Shown one piece after another: positions 33,192-44,967 of a stretch of 64,000 bases of DNA. Under the pieces are notes generated by a model. That model made no database searches. It saw nothing but the letters and a program-made list of their open reading frames with translations, and was not told the DNA's origin. How positions within the stretch are numbered: the first letter of the stretch is position 1; every line of letters starts with the position of its first letter. Origin of the DNA: Coleophoma eucalyptorum (taxonomy: Eukaryota; Ascomycota; Leotiomycetes; Helotiales; Dermateaceae); contig JALRME010000006.1 in assembly GCA_026120035.1 (NCBI GenBank), positions 1-64,000 of the forward strand, written 5' to 3'. A program made the position numbers and the translations under genes.

Positions 33192-33823
33192 TTACTCCTC
33201 CGGGATTTGTTCCAAGTTGTTGGCCTCAGCAGTCTCTCTCTGTTGAAGGAGAAGATTGAAGTCGGCTATGGCTCTTGTGAACAGATTGTAAATTTCTGTC
33301 TTCTCGTTCATCTCCTTAATATTTCTGTCCAGCTGTTCCTCAACCTCTGTAAGTTTCTTGTCCAAGGTATCAAGCTGCTTCAGCTTCTCTGCTGCAAGAC
33401 CGAGTTGTGGATCCATACGCATCAGCTTGCCACTGGGGGACTTGTCTTGTCAGCTTTCAACACTAATTGTGACATAGTCATGGAATTTACATACTTGTAT
33501 GCTCTCGGGAGTGTGCATAGTCGTTGGCTGGGGACCAAGGATGTTGATAGCCTCTTTCCCATCCGTATGTCTCTTGTTCTCAGCCTTCAAAGCTACCATT
33601 TTAGATCAGTATAGCTTTTCACATGAAGAAGTGCAAAGACGATAAACATACTGGCTCTTACAAGCTGTGTAAATTCTGGCTTGCTGACACCTCCAGCAGC
33701 ACGCCCATATTGTTTTTCTTGCCCTTTCAGTGGGCGCTTTGCCATCTGGTCTGCCGAGCAAAACAAGTCAACTTAGGAGATGTTGATACTAGGTCATCGA
33801 TGCCACTCACCGTTGCCTGCCAT
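33192..33823 (-). CDS. Small coiled-coil protein, unknown function
   Basis: Four exons on the minus strand: 33823-33811 (13 nt), 33750-33652, 33592-33495 and 33440-33192; 152 residues. The first exon encodes only four residues and one base. The middle has PLKGQEKQYGRAAGGVSKPE. The last exon is a heptad-rich helix (KLKQLDTLDKKLTEVEEQLD and on to about residue 140), a likely coiled coil of the kind seen in small complex subunits. I do not recognise the family. The exon joins are supported by frame and by GTGAGT, GTATGT and GTATGT donors. The last acceptor (GACAAG|TCC) is the least certain join. Confidence 0.65.
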
Positions 33824-36408
33824 CTTTTTGAGGGTATGATCAGGGTTTGATAGCATATTGAGGTGAGCTTCTTGAGAAGGTGTAGTTCTGTGCTAGCAAA
33901 CAACTTTCGAAATACACGCTTGCGTGAAGCCGTTGGGCTTAACAAATAATTGACATTGAGGGTGGCCTGAAAAGAAGCGCTGAATCTCTCGAGGCTCTCT
34001 TTTACAATTATGAGAATAACCTTATTGAGGTGCAGGTAGCTTCTGTCTGATATACAGAAAGCTGAGTTATTTACGCATAGAGTTCCAGATACTTGGTTAC
34101 ATACATAGAATAGGCATTTGTATTCAATTTCGGAAGTGTTAAAGTCAAGAAGCTTAGAAGAAAGCATAGGATACTATTTTTATTTTCAAATACAAAATAA
34201 AACATGAACTAGATCCATTTGAAGACACCTGGGTCTCATTAGTATTGCAGTATGTTCGCAAGTCTTTAAGCAAGATCAAACAGGAACTCGCTTAATTTGT
34301 CCCTCAATACAGCTCTCAAGCAAATAAACACGGAATAGAGATAATCACCTATACCTCGTACCACTATTAGTTGCACTAGCAAATACATCTTGAAGATCTA
34401 CTTTCTAGAAGATTGGCAAGTGCTTGTATTCTCTAAGACCAAATTGATTGATTCTCGATTTAGTAATTAAGATATACAGTTAGCGAAAATCGGTAAGCTC
34501 TAGAAGCCGTTTTCTCTTTTAGTGCTTGGTACGTCAAAACTCGTTATTGTTTTAGGACCAATATAGGTGTAGAAGTAATTGGTGACTTCTCTGTCCATAT
34601 AATGTTTTCTTGGATAAGTTAATTACAGTTCGAAGGCACTGTCCTGGAAAGAGAACCTAGCGGTACGGTGTACGGTCTTCTCGTCCAATTAATGCTGCAG
34701 TAACCAAAGATCGCTGTATTCCTCTCCCTGTACATAAAATCACATCCAGAGTGGCTACAGTCACATTAAAGACTAGGATCTAGATTCAATTATTCTAGAG
34801 AGTTAGATCCTATCGCGAAAATGGTTCTCTATGACATGAGGCATCATCGTAATTACTAACTTCTGTCAACTGTTACTGCAAGATTCAACTTGTTTGCAAG
34901 GTAATACGCAAGAGGTTTATCCGCTTAAAGAGTAATGATTACAGTACAGTTCAGGGTGATGGAGCTTGTTCCGAAAATTCTCTGCCAACTTTTGCCCTGC
35001 GGGTCACAGCTGCTTAGCCCCTCTCTCATTTCATGAGCGTCTAGAAAGTCGTGACACTCAAGGTGAAATCACTCTTCAACACTTGGTTCTTTTACAATTT
35101 AAGACGATACAATAAAAAGTCTTTCATTGTTAAATATTCTCACAAAGATTGCATAGCAAACACTAAAGATTCCACTAAGTCTTTCGTGGACTATAATCAA
35201 TCTCTTGGAGACTTTACGGCTACCGATTGTGACGCCGGCGCTCACCCTTTGGGCTATCGTCCCCGTTTAACTAGTGAACCTCAAAAGGCACCAGTTCCTG
35301 TTATGTCTCCTAGTAATACTCTAGCTGAACTGGTGCAACACGAAGCCCTCAGCCGCAGAAATGGAAACAGCGAAGGACTGCCTCCATGATTTCCAAGCGC
35401 TGAATTCGTCGCTGTGATTCATCTATACTATTCATCACCTTTGAAACAAATCCAGTAACATTTTTGGAGAGGAGGTGATCCCTTCTTTATACCAACCTCT
35501 TTCTGTCCTTTCGACATGGCGCATTGAGTAAGGGGTTCTTTTGGATCTAGAGCGTAGGCAGCAGAATAATGAAACTTGCGAATGCAACAACATATCATGC
35601 ATCTCCACTAAAGATACGACGACTCGAACTCTCCTAATGTAGCATTTACGTGACGATGACATCTTGAGGGTTTGAAAGGCTGGTGGTGCAGGAGGTTGGA
35701 TGGAGAGGAGGCCATTGTCCCATCACTCGTAGGCAACAGCACTTTCTTGCAGGCTACTTACTTGTCTCATTAGTTTCCTTTCGTGATTTCTATGGCAACC
35801 ATTGACCTATGAAGTCGGGTGCCTGGGAAGACGTGTTTTGGCCAAGAGATAGACATAGATCGGTACAGACCTGAGTGATAGTGGGATTTGGCCGTAGATG
35901 CGTCAATACCTGGCCCAAAAGGCCCTTTCACTAGCAATGCTCGGGCTTAATGACCTCCGATAACACCCAGATATCGCATTCCAAGCAATAAAGGCCTCCC
36001 AAGCCTACCACCACCTTCACAATTGACAGATCACATGATTCTCTTGCTCGCTTCCCTCGTTGGTGGTAGCTCGCTTCGTTCCGGAAGTCATCGTCGTCAA
36101 GGATCAACTGCACTATGAGCTCCGCCACCTGCGCGCGCTCCATACGAGAGAGAAATGGCTGACCACTGCCACTCCACTTGAAACGGGGCAGCGCTCCAGG
36201 TATCCAAATACTCTGCCGTCCCATTTGGTGCATGCCTTTCACGTAAACGGCTAAGAGCCCTTGGGCCGCACTCCTCTGCTCCAGTACCCCACCACTGCCT
36301 CTTCCCGTGGTTGCCTGTTGCCATTCCCTTTATCGTGTCGTCTTCAACACACTCTTCTCCATCTCATCACTGGCGCCTGTACCATGTACATATAGGAAGG
36401 GGAAAATC
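33824..36408. other. 2.6 kb region without a confident gene, partly AT-rich
   Basis: From about 33.85 to 35.05 kb the DNA is visibly AT-rich with no frame of substance. At 35051-35389 a 112-codon frame ends in a low-complexity segment (LGYRPRLTSEPQKAPVPVMS) that might be a small exon, but I cannot extend it or identify it. From 35.4 to 36.4 kb composition returns to normal and is probably promoter of the gene at 36409. Confidence 0.45.
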
Positions 36409-37454
36409 ATGAGCAGAGACGACCCGAGCAACGAGAAGGACCACGAAGCCATCATTGACACGAATAAATATTTGTTCACCTTTCATAAGTACCGACAGAA
36501 CCATTCATACCTGACGCCTCCACGCCCTCCAAGCTTCACTTCGTCTGAGGCACCATCTTATTTCGATTCTTCGTATACATTTGCCGACGAGAAATCATCC
36601 TACTCGTACTCCTCCACTTCGACAATGGGCGCGTCTGAAGGCCGTTACTCCCTCCTTCCTCGTCTCTCAATGGAGTCCAATGGCCGAGAAGAAACATCGG
36701 CCTTCTTGACCCCCTCGCCCATCAATGCCTCTAAGAAGGACCGGCACTGTACGTTCCGGTTTGGCACCTTCAGGACGCTGCTCCGATCCTTCAATATATT
36801 CTTGATCACCCTCTCAATCATTCTCCTAAGTGTTTTCTTCTACAGGACGCACATCACAGCCATCATCTTCCTCTATGTGGCGCTAGTTGAACAATTTCTC
36901 GTCCTATGCTTCGCTCACGCGGAGAGCGCCTTTGCGTTTCGGGTACGCTTTGAGTTGAAAAAGAACGACTGGAAGCGAACTCAGCAACTCAGGAACTTGA
37001 GCGACGAGCCGGAGGATAGTCAAGTACTAAAGAGGGCAAAGGGTCACGGCGTGATGATCGCCGATACTCTCGCCGGCTTGGGAGTCATGTCAGGCGCGAT
37101 TGCAATTGTGACTGCCCGGTGGCGACCCCATGCATGGGCGATTCTGCCTTTCTTCGTCATGTGAGCTTCCTTTTCTCCTGTTACTTCCGATCTATGGTGA
37201 AACACAAAGCTGATATTTTACAAAGGTTTTTTCAACTCGTTCTTGTCCTGCTAGGTTTCGTGAACAAGGACACCTCTATCAAGGTCATTCTGCAAATGCC
37301 TAAGCAAAAGACAACAGAACCTGGCCAAGAGGAGGCTGTACCATACCAAGATTTGGAGCAGGCCGATGCAACCCTCATCCCTGAGGTTGCGGACGTTCCT
37401 GAGGACGCGCAGGCTACGGAATCTTCCGAGCAAGGAAACTCTGGCTCCAACTAA
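36409..37454 (+). CDS. Fungal integral membrane protein, unknown function
   Basis: Two exons, 36409-37160 and 37226-37454; 326 residues. An N-terminal Ser/Tyr-rich cytosolic-type region (1-105) has a run near SYTFADEKSSYSYSS. Two closely spaced membrane helices follow (about 115-160; FNIFLITLSIILLSVFF and AIIFLYVALVEQFLVLCF). After a charged loop (RFELKKNDWKRTQQL) come two more hydrophobic segments (about 210-260). The second exon gives an acidic tail rich in Glu and Ala. I do not recognise the family. The upstream in-frame ATG at 36307 would add 34 residues with no clear signal, so the start before SRDDPSNEKDHE is preferred. Confidence 0.78.
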
Positions 37455-37896
37455 GAGGACTTCGCTGTTTCGCCAAAGGGAGGAAGGGGTGGACCTGGCC
37501 TTTGGACGATGCTGTATAGAGTAGGGGATATCCTGCAAGGTCTTGCAAGATCTCGCAGGAGTCTTAACGTTAAAAATGAGCAGGTTTCAAGCTGCATTTT
37601 TGTGGTTGGGATGAAATATTAGAGCATTGTGTCGCCTTCATTAGAGCGAGGGTAGTTCGGAGTTTGAGTTTATAGAAACCATAGGGGAGGATGGCAGGGT
37701 GTGACGTTGAATTTCATTATAAGGAGATAAATGGGATGATTGTTTCACAGTATAGTTAAGTTACAAACACCATTAAGCAACATTGTATTTAGGGATCTTG
37801 GGAAGGGATTGATTTGAAATTGAATCACATTGGGTATGCTGGAACATAAACCGAGAAAACTGATCGCAGTTATCGCTGAAAACATGTATCTGAATC
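37455..37896. other. Convergent 3' flanks
   Basis: Probably the 3' UTRs of the membrane-protein gene and RRP3. AT-rich. Nothing else seen. Confidence 0.5.
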
Positions 37897-39398
37897 TTAT
37901 CCTTCCTCGCGATCCATCTCGTCTCGTCCTCTTTTGCCTCCCTTGCCATCCTTGGGCCGCCGGCCTTTCAAAGTTGCACCCTTCTTACCTCGGTCCTCAT
38001 GCAAATTCTTCATCTCGTTTCTAGCATGTCGTTGTGCTTCTTCAACCCTTGCCTTGAACACCATAACCTCATCCTTAACAGCTTCATATTCCTTTTGCTT
38101 CTTTCCCAGTGCAGCTTCTATTCGTAGCCAGATCTCTACGTCATATTGTGTGACAATTGAGATGGCATGGCCTGATTTTCCTGCTCTTGCTGTACGACCA
38201 ACTCGATGGATATAAGTCTTGCTGTCCGGAGGAAGATCATAGTTAAGTACCACATCGACTGAAGGGATATCGAGACCACGAGCGGCAACATCGGTCGCGA
38301 CAAGGATTTCCCGAGATCCTGCTCGAAACTTGTTTAGTGCACCGAGACGAGAAGATTGTGAAAGCTGCCCGTGGAGGGGAATGGCGCCAAAGCCGAGGGT
38401 TCGAAGAAGAATGGCAAGTCGTTGAGTTTCGTTGACTGTTCGTGTGAAGATAATGGCTGACTGGCCAGCAAATTCATTTAGTAAATAAACTAGATAGGTA
38501 TCCTTGTGTGGGTGCGGGATGAAGATGTAGCTTTGTAGTAACGTCGAGACAGTCTGGTATTTGTTTGTGCTGATGCTGACCCTCAGCGGATCCTTTAAAC
38601 TGGCTCTTTGAAGACTTTCCACCTTTGAGCTTATAGTTGCAGAGAAAAGGTATGTACGCCTCTCTCGTGGTAAAACCTTCAAAATTTTGTCAAGAATTGG
38701 ACCAAAATCAAGATCCAGCAATCTATCGGCTTCATCCATAACCAAATACTTTAGTGACCGCAGTGAGAATCCTTTCGTATTTTCCAAGTGATCCAGCAGT
38801 CGACCAGGAGTCGCAACCACAATGTGAGGCTTTTTCCCCAATGCAATTGCTTGCGGGACCATGTCCATTCCTCCAACAATAACAGCGCATCGTACAGAAA
38901 TCAAGGATCCTAGTGCTTCGAACTGCTGTGATATTTGGTACGCCAATTCACGGGTTGGTGCGAGGATGAGCCCAAAGAGGGGTTGAGGTTTGTCGAGAAG
39001 TGCTTGGAGGATTGGGAGGGCGAATGCTGCTGTCTTTCCACTACCAGTCTCTGCCAGACCGATGAGATCTCGTCCCTGGAGGGCTAATGGTATTGACTCG
39101 GCCTGGATCGGGGTGGGGTTTTTGTAGCCAAGAGAGGTACAGGCATCGCATAATGAATCTATGATACCCTAGGGATACTAGTTAGACAGAGCCTGCGAGG
39201 CGGAGTCATCGTTCTCACCAAGTCCTTAAATGTCTTTGTAGGAGTTTCTTCCGCAGGTGCTTCTGATTCTGCCGTGGCCGGTTCTGGTGAAGCTGAACTT
39301 TCTGAGTCGGGCTTCACTGGCGATGCTGCCTTCTTGGATTTCTTAACGAGTGCCGAAGGCACATCGCCATCGACCTTTCTCCTCTTGACTGAGGACAT
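37897..39398 (-). CDS. rrp3: ATP-dependent RNA helicase RRP3 (DDX47-type)
   Basis: Nucleolar DEAD-box helicase needed for early pre-18S rRNA processing. Two exons on the minus strand, 39398-39219 and 39168-37897; 483 residues. A 60-residue acidic/basic N-terminus leads into the Q motif (about 70-83; [11 protein letters not shown]). Then come motif I AETGSGKT (99-106), [17 protein letters not shown] (205-208), [25 protein letters not shown] and [10 protein letters not shown]. The C-terminal tail is Lys/Arg-rich with [12 protein letters not shown], as in fungal Rrp3. The short region between Q motif and N-terminus and the total length fit RRP3/DDX47 rather than DBP8 or FAL1. ATG at 39398 is used because the upstream in-frame extension lacks ATG. 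Confidence 0.95.
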
Positions 39399-39583
39399 TA
39401 TGCTGTACAAGATGTGGAGTTTGAAGCTGGAGAAGCGCGAAGGCGGTGGTGAGAAAATAAATTCTTATCGAGATCTCGCTTCTGATTGGCCGCGCAAAAG
39501 CTAGTCCTCAGAGATCTAAATTTATTTCTGAGCTCGACTTTTCGAACCTCCAGAAACATACTCCTCAGCATAAATCTACGAAA
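39399..39583. promoter_or_regulatory. 185 bp divergent promoter shared by rrp3 and ssf1
   Basis: The whole intergenic distance between two divergent ribosome-biogenesis start codons. It contains ATTGG at 39485-39489 (a CCAAT box on the minus strand) near the centre. Such compact bidirectional spacing is common for ribosome-biogenesis pairs in yeasts and fungi. Confidence 0.6.
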
Positions 39584-40982
39584 ATGGCACGAAGAAGAAC
39601 CAAGAAGCGGACGCATGTCGGTGCCATCAACAATGGTCCGCAGGGAAAGCAGGTCAGCGCCAACCAGGTCTCGAGGGCGCCGAAGAGCATGGTGATCAGA
39701 ATTGGAGCTGGAGAAGTTGGACCCAGTGTCAGTCAATTGGTGAAGGACGTACGAAAAATGATGGAGCCAGGAACTGCAGCCAGATTGAAGGAGAGAAGGG
39801 CGAACAGACTCAGGGATTATGTTACTATGGCAGGCCCGTTAGGCGTAAGCCATCTGATGCTGTTTTCGAGATCTGCCACAGGCAATACCAACTTACGACT
39901 CGCCTTGACTCCAAGAGGCCCAACCTTACATTTCCACGTCGAGAAATATTCGTTATGTAAAGATGTTAGACATGCATTGAAGCATCCAAAAGGTGGCGGA
40001 AAAGAGTATCTCACAGCTCCACTTGTACGTTTTGCAGCATTCCCTCATGGTCCTATACTGATTGTTCCAGCTTGTGATGAACAATTTCAATACTCCGGCT
40101 TCCGAATCAGATAGCAAGAACAAGATCCCAAAGCATCTTGAGTCTCTCACAACGACTATCTTCCAATCACTTTTCCCTCCTATCTCCCCACAGACCACAC
40201 CTCTTTCTTCAATCCGCAGAGTTATGCTCTTGAACAGAGAGCCAACCAAGGACGGCGAAGATGGATCATATACCCTCAATCTCCGACATTACGCAATTAC
40301 AACCAAATCAACCGGCCTCTCGAGACCACTACGAAGATTAAATGCTGCAGAAAAGCTTCTGCATTCTCAGACTTCAAAGGGAAAGAAAGGCGGCCTTCCA
40401 AACCTAGGAAAACTGGAAGATATTGCAGATTACATGATCGGCAATGACGGTGATGGATACATGACCGACGCAACCAGTGGAAGTGAGATGGACACAGACG
40501 CCGAAGTCGAAGTCGTAGAGACCCAAACTCGTCGAGTACTCTCACGGAAACAACAAGATCGCGCTCGCAAGGCTGAGAAGAGTGGATCAAGGAGTAATGT
40601 TGAGAAGCGTGCAGTCAAACTCGTCGAACTTGGACCACGAATGAAACTTCGCATGACCAAGGTCGAGGAGGGAATCTGTGGTGGCAAGATCATGTGGCAT
40701 GAGTACATCAACAAGTCAAAGGAAGAAATTAAGGCCATGGAGAAGGTATGGGAGAAGAGGCGGCAAGAGAAGGAACTGAGAAAGAAGGTCCAGAGAGAGA
40801 ACGTTGAGAAGAAAAAGGCTGCCAAGAAGGGAGGAAAGGATGATGAGGAGGATGAAGACGACGAGATGGTCGACGAATGGGATAGCGAGGGATTGGAAGG
40901 TGATGGAGAGATGGAATATAATGAGGAGATGGAAGAGAATGGAGAGTGGGAAGATGAGCAGGAAGAAATTGCAGCTGGTTGA
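39584..40982 (+). CDS. ssf1: Ribosome biogenesis protein SSF1/Peter Pan (Brix domain)
   Basis: Brix-family protein that joins pre-60S particles in the nucleolus and is needed for 27S pre-rRNA processing. Two exons, 39584-40024 and 40071-40982; 450 residues. A basic N-terminus (ARRRTKKRTH) precedes the Brix domain (about 30-300), which has PKSMVIRIGAGEVG, VKDVRKMMEPGTAARLKER, RDYVTMAGPLGVSHLMLFS and GPTLHFHVEKYSL. Near the end of the domain are RRVMLLNR and VELGPRMKLRMTKVEEGI, the latter a hallmark of SSF/PPAN. The tail is a long Lys/Glu coiled stretch followed by a very acidic end (DDEEDEDDEM). Intron 40025-40070 is 46 bp. Complete. Confidence 0.95.
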
Positions 40983-41490
40983 ATTGTTTGATATCTGGAA
41001 AATTTAAAAGCGTGCAATTCTTTGTGGGATGCGTTCTTATTCCACTGACTTTGGGGCTAACAAATGAAGCTCTTCATGTAGAACGTACTTTATTTTAAAT
41101 CTAAGGCAAGATGATCTTGCGCAATTACCTCTGCCCTTGCCTCAGACGGGCCAAAAAGAACTTTTTACTACATCCCCCTGCGACAGGAGAATTGAAATGA
41201 GGCAGAGACTGCGATATTACGACTTGTCACGTCAAGCATCACAGGAGAGAAAGCACGAATAAATAAGTCAGGAATAATGTCTCTTAATTTTTAAACCGAG
41301 CCATATATGATTCATGCCACGAGACTAAATCTCTCATATAATCCCATCCCAATCCATCCCAGCCAAAACACCATCCCCTCCCCACGCTTCCCAAAACCGG
41401 TTATAAACACCAAAAGACAAAATTTGTTCTAAGCAACTCTAATGCAATTGCTCACGCGAATAGCTTCATTAAAAAAATACCATGGGCGCT
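40983..41490. other. Convergent 3' flanks
   Basis: 3' UTRs of ssf1 and the permease gene. No further feature seen. Confidence 0.5.
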
Positions 41491-43362
41491 TTAACAAACA
41501 GTGTTCCAGACACGCTTGTACAAAGGCCAGGTAGCAATCTCAGCACGCTCCTCGGCAACGAGCTCAGCAACGTTCAAGTCACGCATACCAGTATCGAGAT
41601 CGATATCGGCAACACGTCTGATACTAGTACGTCTGACAACCTTGTAGATAACGTAGAACAGGATGACAATTGGAGCAGCGAGGTAAGCCTCGAAGAAGTT
41701 CTGGACACGTGCCGAGGAGGTCATGGATCCGTATCCAACAGGAGCGATTCCAGTCCAGAATTGAGCAATGAGCACGAGGATGTTAAAGATAAATCCGCAC
41801 CAAGATCCGATGAGACCGGCTTGAGATCGGAAAGCAAGCTCGTCCAAGGTTCGGCCTTGTGCTTTCCACGCAGCACGGAATCGGATGTGGCAGAGGCAGA
41901 TAGAACCCCAAGTGAAGATGGAAGCAAGTCCTGAGATGGCAAGCATCCAGTTGAAGGCCTCGGTACGCTTCTCAGTACCAGCAGCGACAAGATAACAAAG
42001 GAATCCGAAAGCTGAGGAGACGATAATTGCCATAAGTGGACGGCCCTTGCGGTCAATGTAGCCTAGGAACTTAGGTGCTTGTCCTTGATCGGCCAGGGCG
42101 GCAAGTGTTCTGGATGATCCATAAACAGCACTGTTTCCAACACTGAGTACTGCAATCATGATAACGACGTTCATAACTGAAGGGACACCTGCAACACCAG
42201 CATTGCGGATAGCAATAACGAATGGAGATGCGTTTGCGTCAGAAGAACCGGAGCCATTAAGAAGCTGAGCATCGTTGTATGGAACGAGAACGCCGACGAT
42301 AGTAAGAGAGACCATGTAGAACTAGACAGTGTTAGCTTTGTACTAGGACAGATGTTTAGATGACATACAAGCAAGATACGCCAGAAAACCTGCTTGATGG
42401 CGGTAGGCAAACTCTTTCTTGGGTTCTCCGTCTCAGCAGCAGCCAAACCAACCAATTCAGTACCAGCGAAACTGAAGGCAGCAGTGACAAAGACACTGCA
42501 AAGACCTTTGAATCCGTTATGGAAAGCACCTGGATTGTACCAGTACTTGGCGCCAATGTAGGTATGGTTTGGTCCTCCTCCAACATTCAAAATTATACCC
42601 AAAATGATAAATCCAATAACTGCAATAACCTTAATTATGGAAAACACAAACTCGGCCTCGGCATAACCCTTGACACCGAAGAAATTGATGGCAATAATAA
42701 GAACAAGGAAAATCGTGACCCAGACCGCAGGATTGACGTTCTTGGATCCGTCCCAAAAGTTAAGGGTAATAGACGCGGCAATAATTTCGAGGGGTAGAGT
42801 GATGAGCCATTGAAGTGCGTAGTTCCACCCCATGGCGAAACCCCACGCTGGGTCCAGGAAACGGGTAGAGTACGCAGCGAAAGAACCAGCGACAGGAAAC
42901 GTAACTGCCATTTCACCCAATGCGTGAACAGTGCAGAACAACATAGCACCAATCAGGCCATAGGCAATGATTAATGATGCTGGTCCACCAGCCTCGAGCG
43001 CGCTTCCAGAACCGACAAACAACCCAGTACCTGTGTGCAAATCAGCTGCTGTATCCGCTCGACTAGTTACTCTTAAACGTACCGATGGAACCACCAATTG
43101 CGATCATCTGCAAATGCCTGGGCTTCAAGCTGTGGCTCAATTCTGGGACATACACCTCGGCCTCGAAAACCTTGCCATCAGCCCCCACAACTCCTGCAGG
43201 AGTAACTGTGGCACCCTTTTGTTGTCGGAAGCTGTCCACAAAGCGCTTGTGTAATGGGTCTTTAGGGCCCTGAGTTACGGAGCCGACCTCGGTCTGTGAT
43301 GTAGGGTATGCCATGGTGGCAGCCTTCTCAGGCTCTGAGGTATAGATCTTGTTGTCCGCCAT
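41491..43362 (-). CDS. Amino-acid permease, YAT family (GAP1/INDA1-like)
   Basis: Proton-coupled amino-acid uptake at the plasma membrane. Three exons on the minus strand: 43362-43083, 43030-42369 and 42321-41491; 590 residues. A hydrophilic N-terminus (1-80) is followed by the first helix with the substrate motif RHLQMIAIGGSIGTGLFVGSG, split by intron 1 inside the IGT codons. Eleven further hydrophobic segments follow, including AGSFAAYSTRFLDPAWGFAM, GTELVGLAAAETENPRKS and GNSAVYGSSRTLAALA, all hallmarks of the family. The C-terminal tail carries WPLYKRVWN, close to the PLYKRIW box that fungal general permeases share. Exact substrate range (broad versus proline or dicarboxylic) cannot be read from sequence. 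An MPV-rich 5' region is absent. Confidence 0.94.
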
Positions 43363-44967
43363 GGTGAAGTATCGAACCTGGTGTGCAGGGATTTTAAGAG
43401 ACGGTTGTTCGTCGAAAGAGAGACTGACCGGATTCGAGCTTTGGACTCGTGGGGTTCCGTCCGGTACTTAAGTAGGAAGAAGGGTGTTCAGATAAGACAT
43501 ACTTAGTATACTTCTACCAGTGGCGGACCTTGGCCTAGCCATCTGAACAGAATGACGAGGGAAACCTAGATATGGCTCTACGAACATTATCATTGTACTT
43601 TACATCACTTAGATGGATAAGCCAATGAAGTCACGAAGGCCTATCTGAAAAGACCCTTCAAACATACAGGCTAGGATCTGCCAGATTCCTAGTATGCGTC
43701 CCGGATTTGATAGGAGGCGGGGAGGATGAGGAGGAGGAGACCAAAAGGGCATACGGAAGGAGGACACTGGAAAGATTAGGAGTGCTGGGCATTGGATCCA
43801 TGTCCGGCATATCCCTGACCAGATCAGCAGATGGAATACACGGATCGCCGCAAGCACCCCGACGCCACTTGATTCATGCATGCATGAAATGCACAAATTT
43901 TTCTGCGGTTTTGGGCAATTGAATGGTGTATGCAAGATGCGAAATCGCCGTACACAAGGCACAACCCGTTGACAACTTGGTCGGGCGCCACCCTAGGCTC
44001 GCTAGAGCCATTGTTAAGGCTGAACTCTAACGAGAACTTGGTCACTTGCGACACTTTGGTGACCTCGGTCAGCCGCAGCCCTGGCCTGACTTGGAGGCCG
44101 TAGAAAGTCTCCAGATCAAAGAAGTCAGAAAGGTGGAAAAGCCAGAGATATAGGATGCTTTAATGGTGCACTTGGCACATATAAGGTTGTTCTAGAAGGA
44201 AAATTAGAAGGATGAGCAGGAACTGCGGACGAGTCGGATACGGATAACTGCGGACAATTGTACCCGTGAAATTGTGGTCCTTCATCAGCAGTTCCTTCAC
44301 TCCTCCGTCCTTGGCCCCAAGACACCTGCAGACAGACTACTGCGCCATTCTATGGGCCTCCCCTTTTGATTGATTAGATGGATCAACCCGCGAAACTCTG
44401 ATTTGAGGATTCGCTCAATCAAACCATGGACAATGCCTACTGACGTCGTCAATCTTAACTAATAAAATCCACCAAGAACCACAAAATGGAGCCCCCGGCG
44501 TCCGCCACAACCTTGTAGGTCATAAAATCACTCCATATGATAGCTAAGTTCCATACGCTCATCCAGTAAGGTGATGGGAAGGTTTGGCTTGACTTGATGG
44601 AATAACGAAAAAGATTCCCGTCCAAGTTTGCATTCAGTAGTTTTGCTTGGTAATAGAAAACCGCCCAGGTATGGTTGACCTTCACGCCTCCCATATTCGA
44701 AATCGCTATTTTATATCCAGTAACTGTGATTGATGACCCTGGTGTCTGAAGATTCGGGCCTTCACTATTTAGAGACTCTTGAACTCGTGGACGAGCTGGG
44801 AATGAACCTGTAATAATTGTGATTGACTCGCAGTGCATGAATGAGGAATAAGTAGTTTCGAAGATATACTCTTCCAATCAAAGCAAAGGATGGAATTTCC
44901 CGATACGGTCGCTCGAAACATCACTGAAGCATAAGGGCTCTTTTTTTTTATGATTTGCAGCCTTATA
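43363..44967. other. Permease promoter and flanking sequence
   Basis: 1.6 kb with no confident gene. A minus-strand frame at 44877-44455 (127 residues from its first ATG) has an N-glycosylation-like pattern and hydrophobic patches but no recognised domain, no clear splice partner and a non-ATG 5' end; I treat it as unproven. Confidence 0.45.

Noticed and set aside
40430..41017. 195-codon Ser-rich antisense frame over the end of ssf1
   Set aside because: Mirror of the Lys/Glu-rich acidic tail of SSF1.
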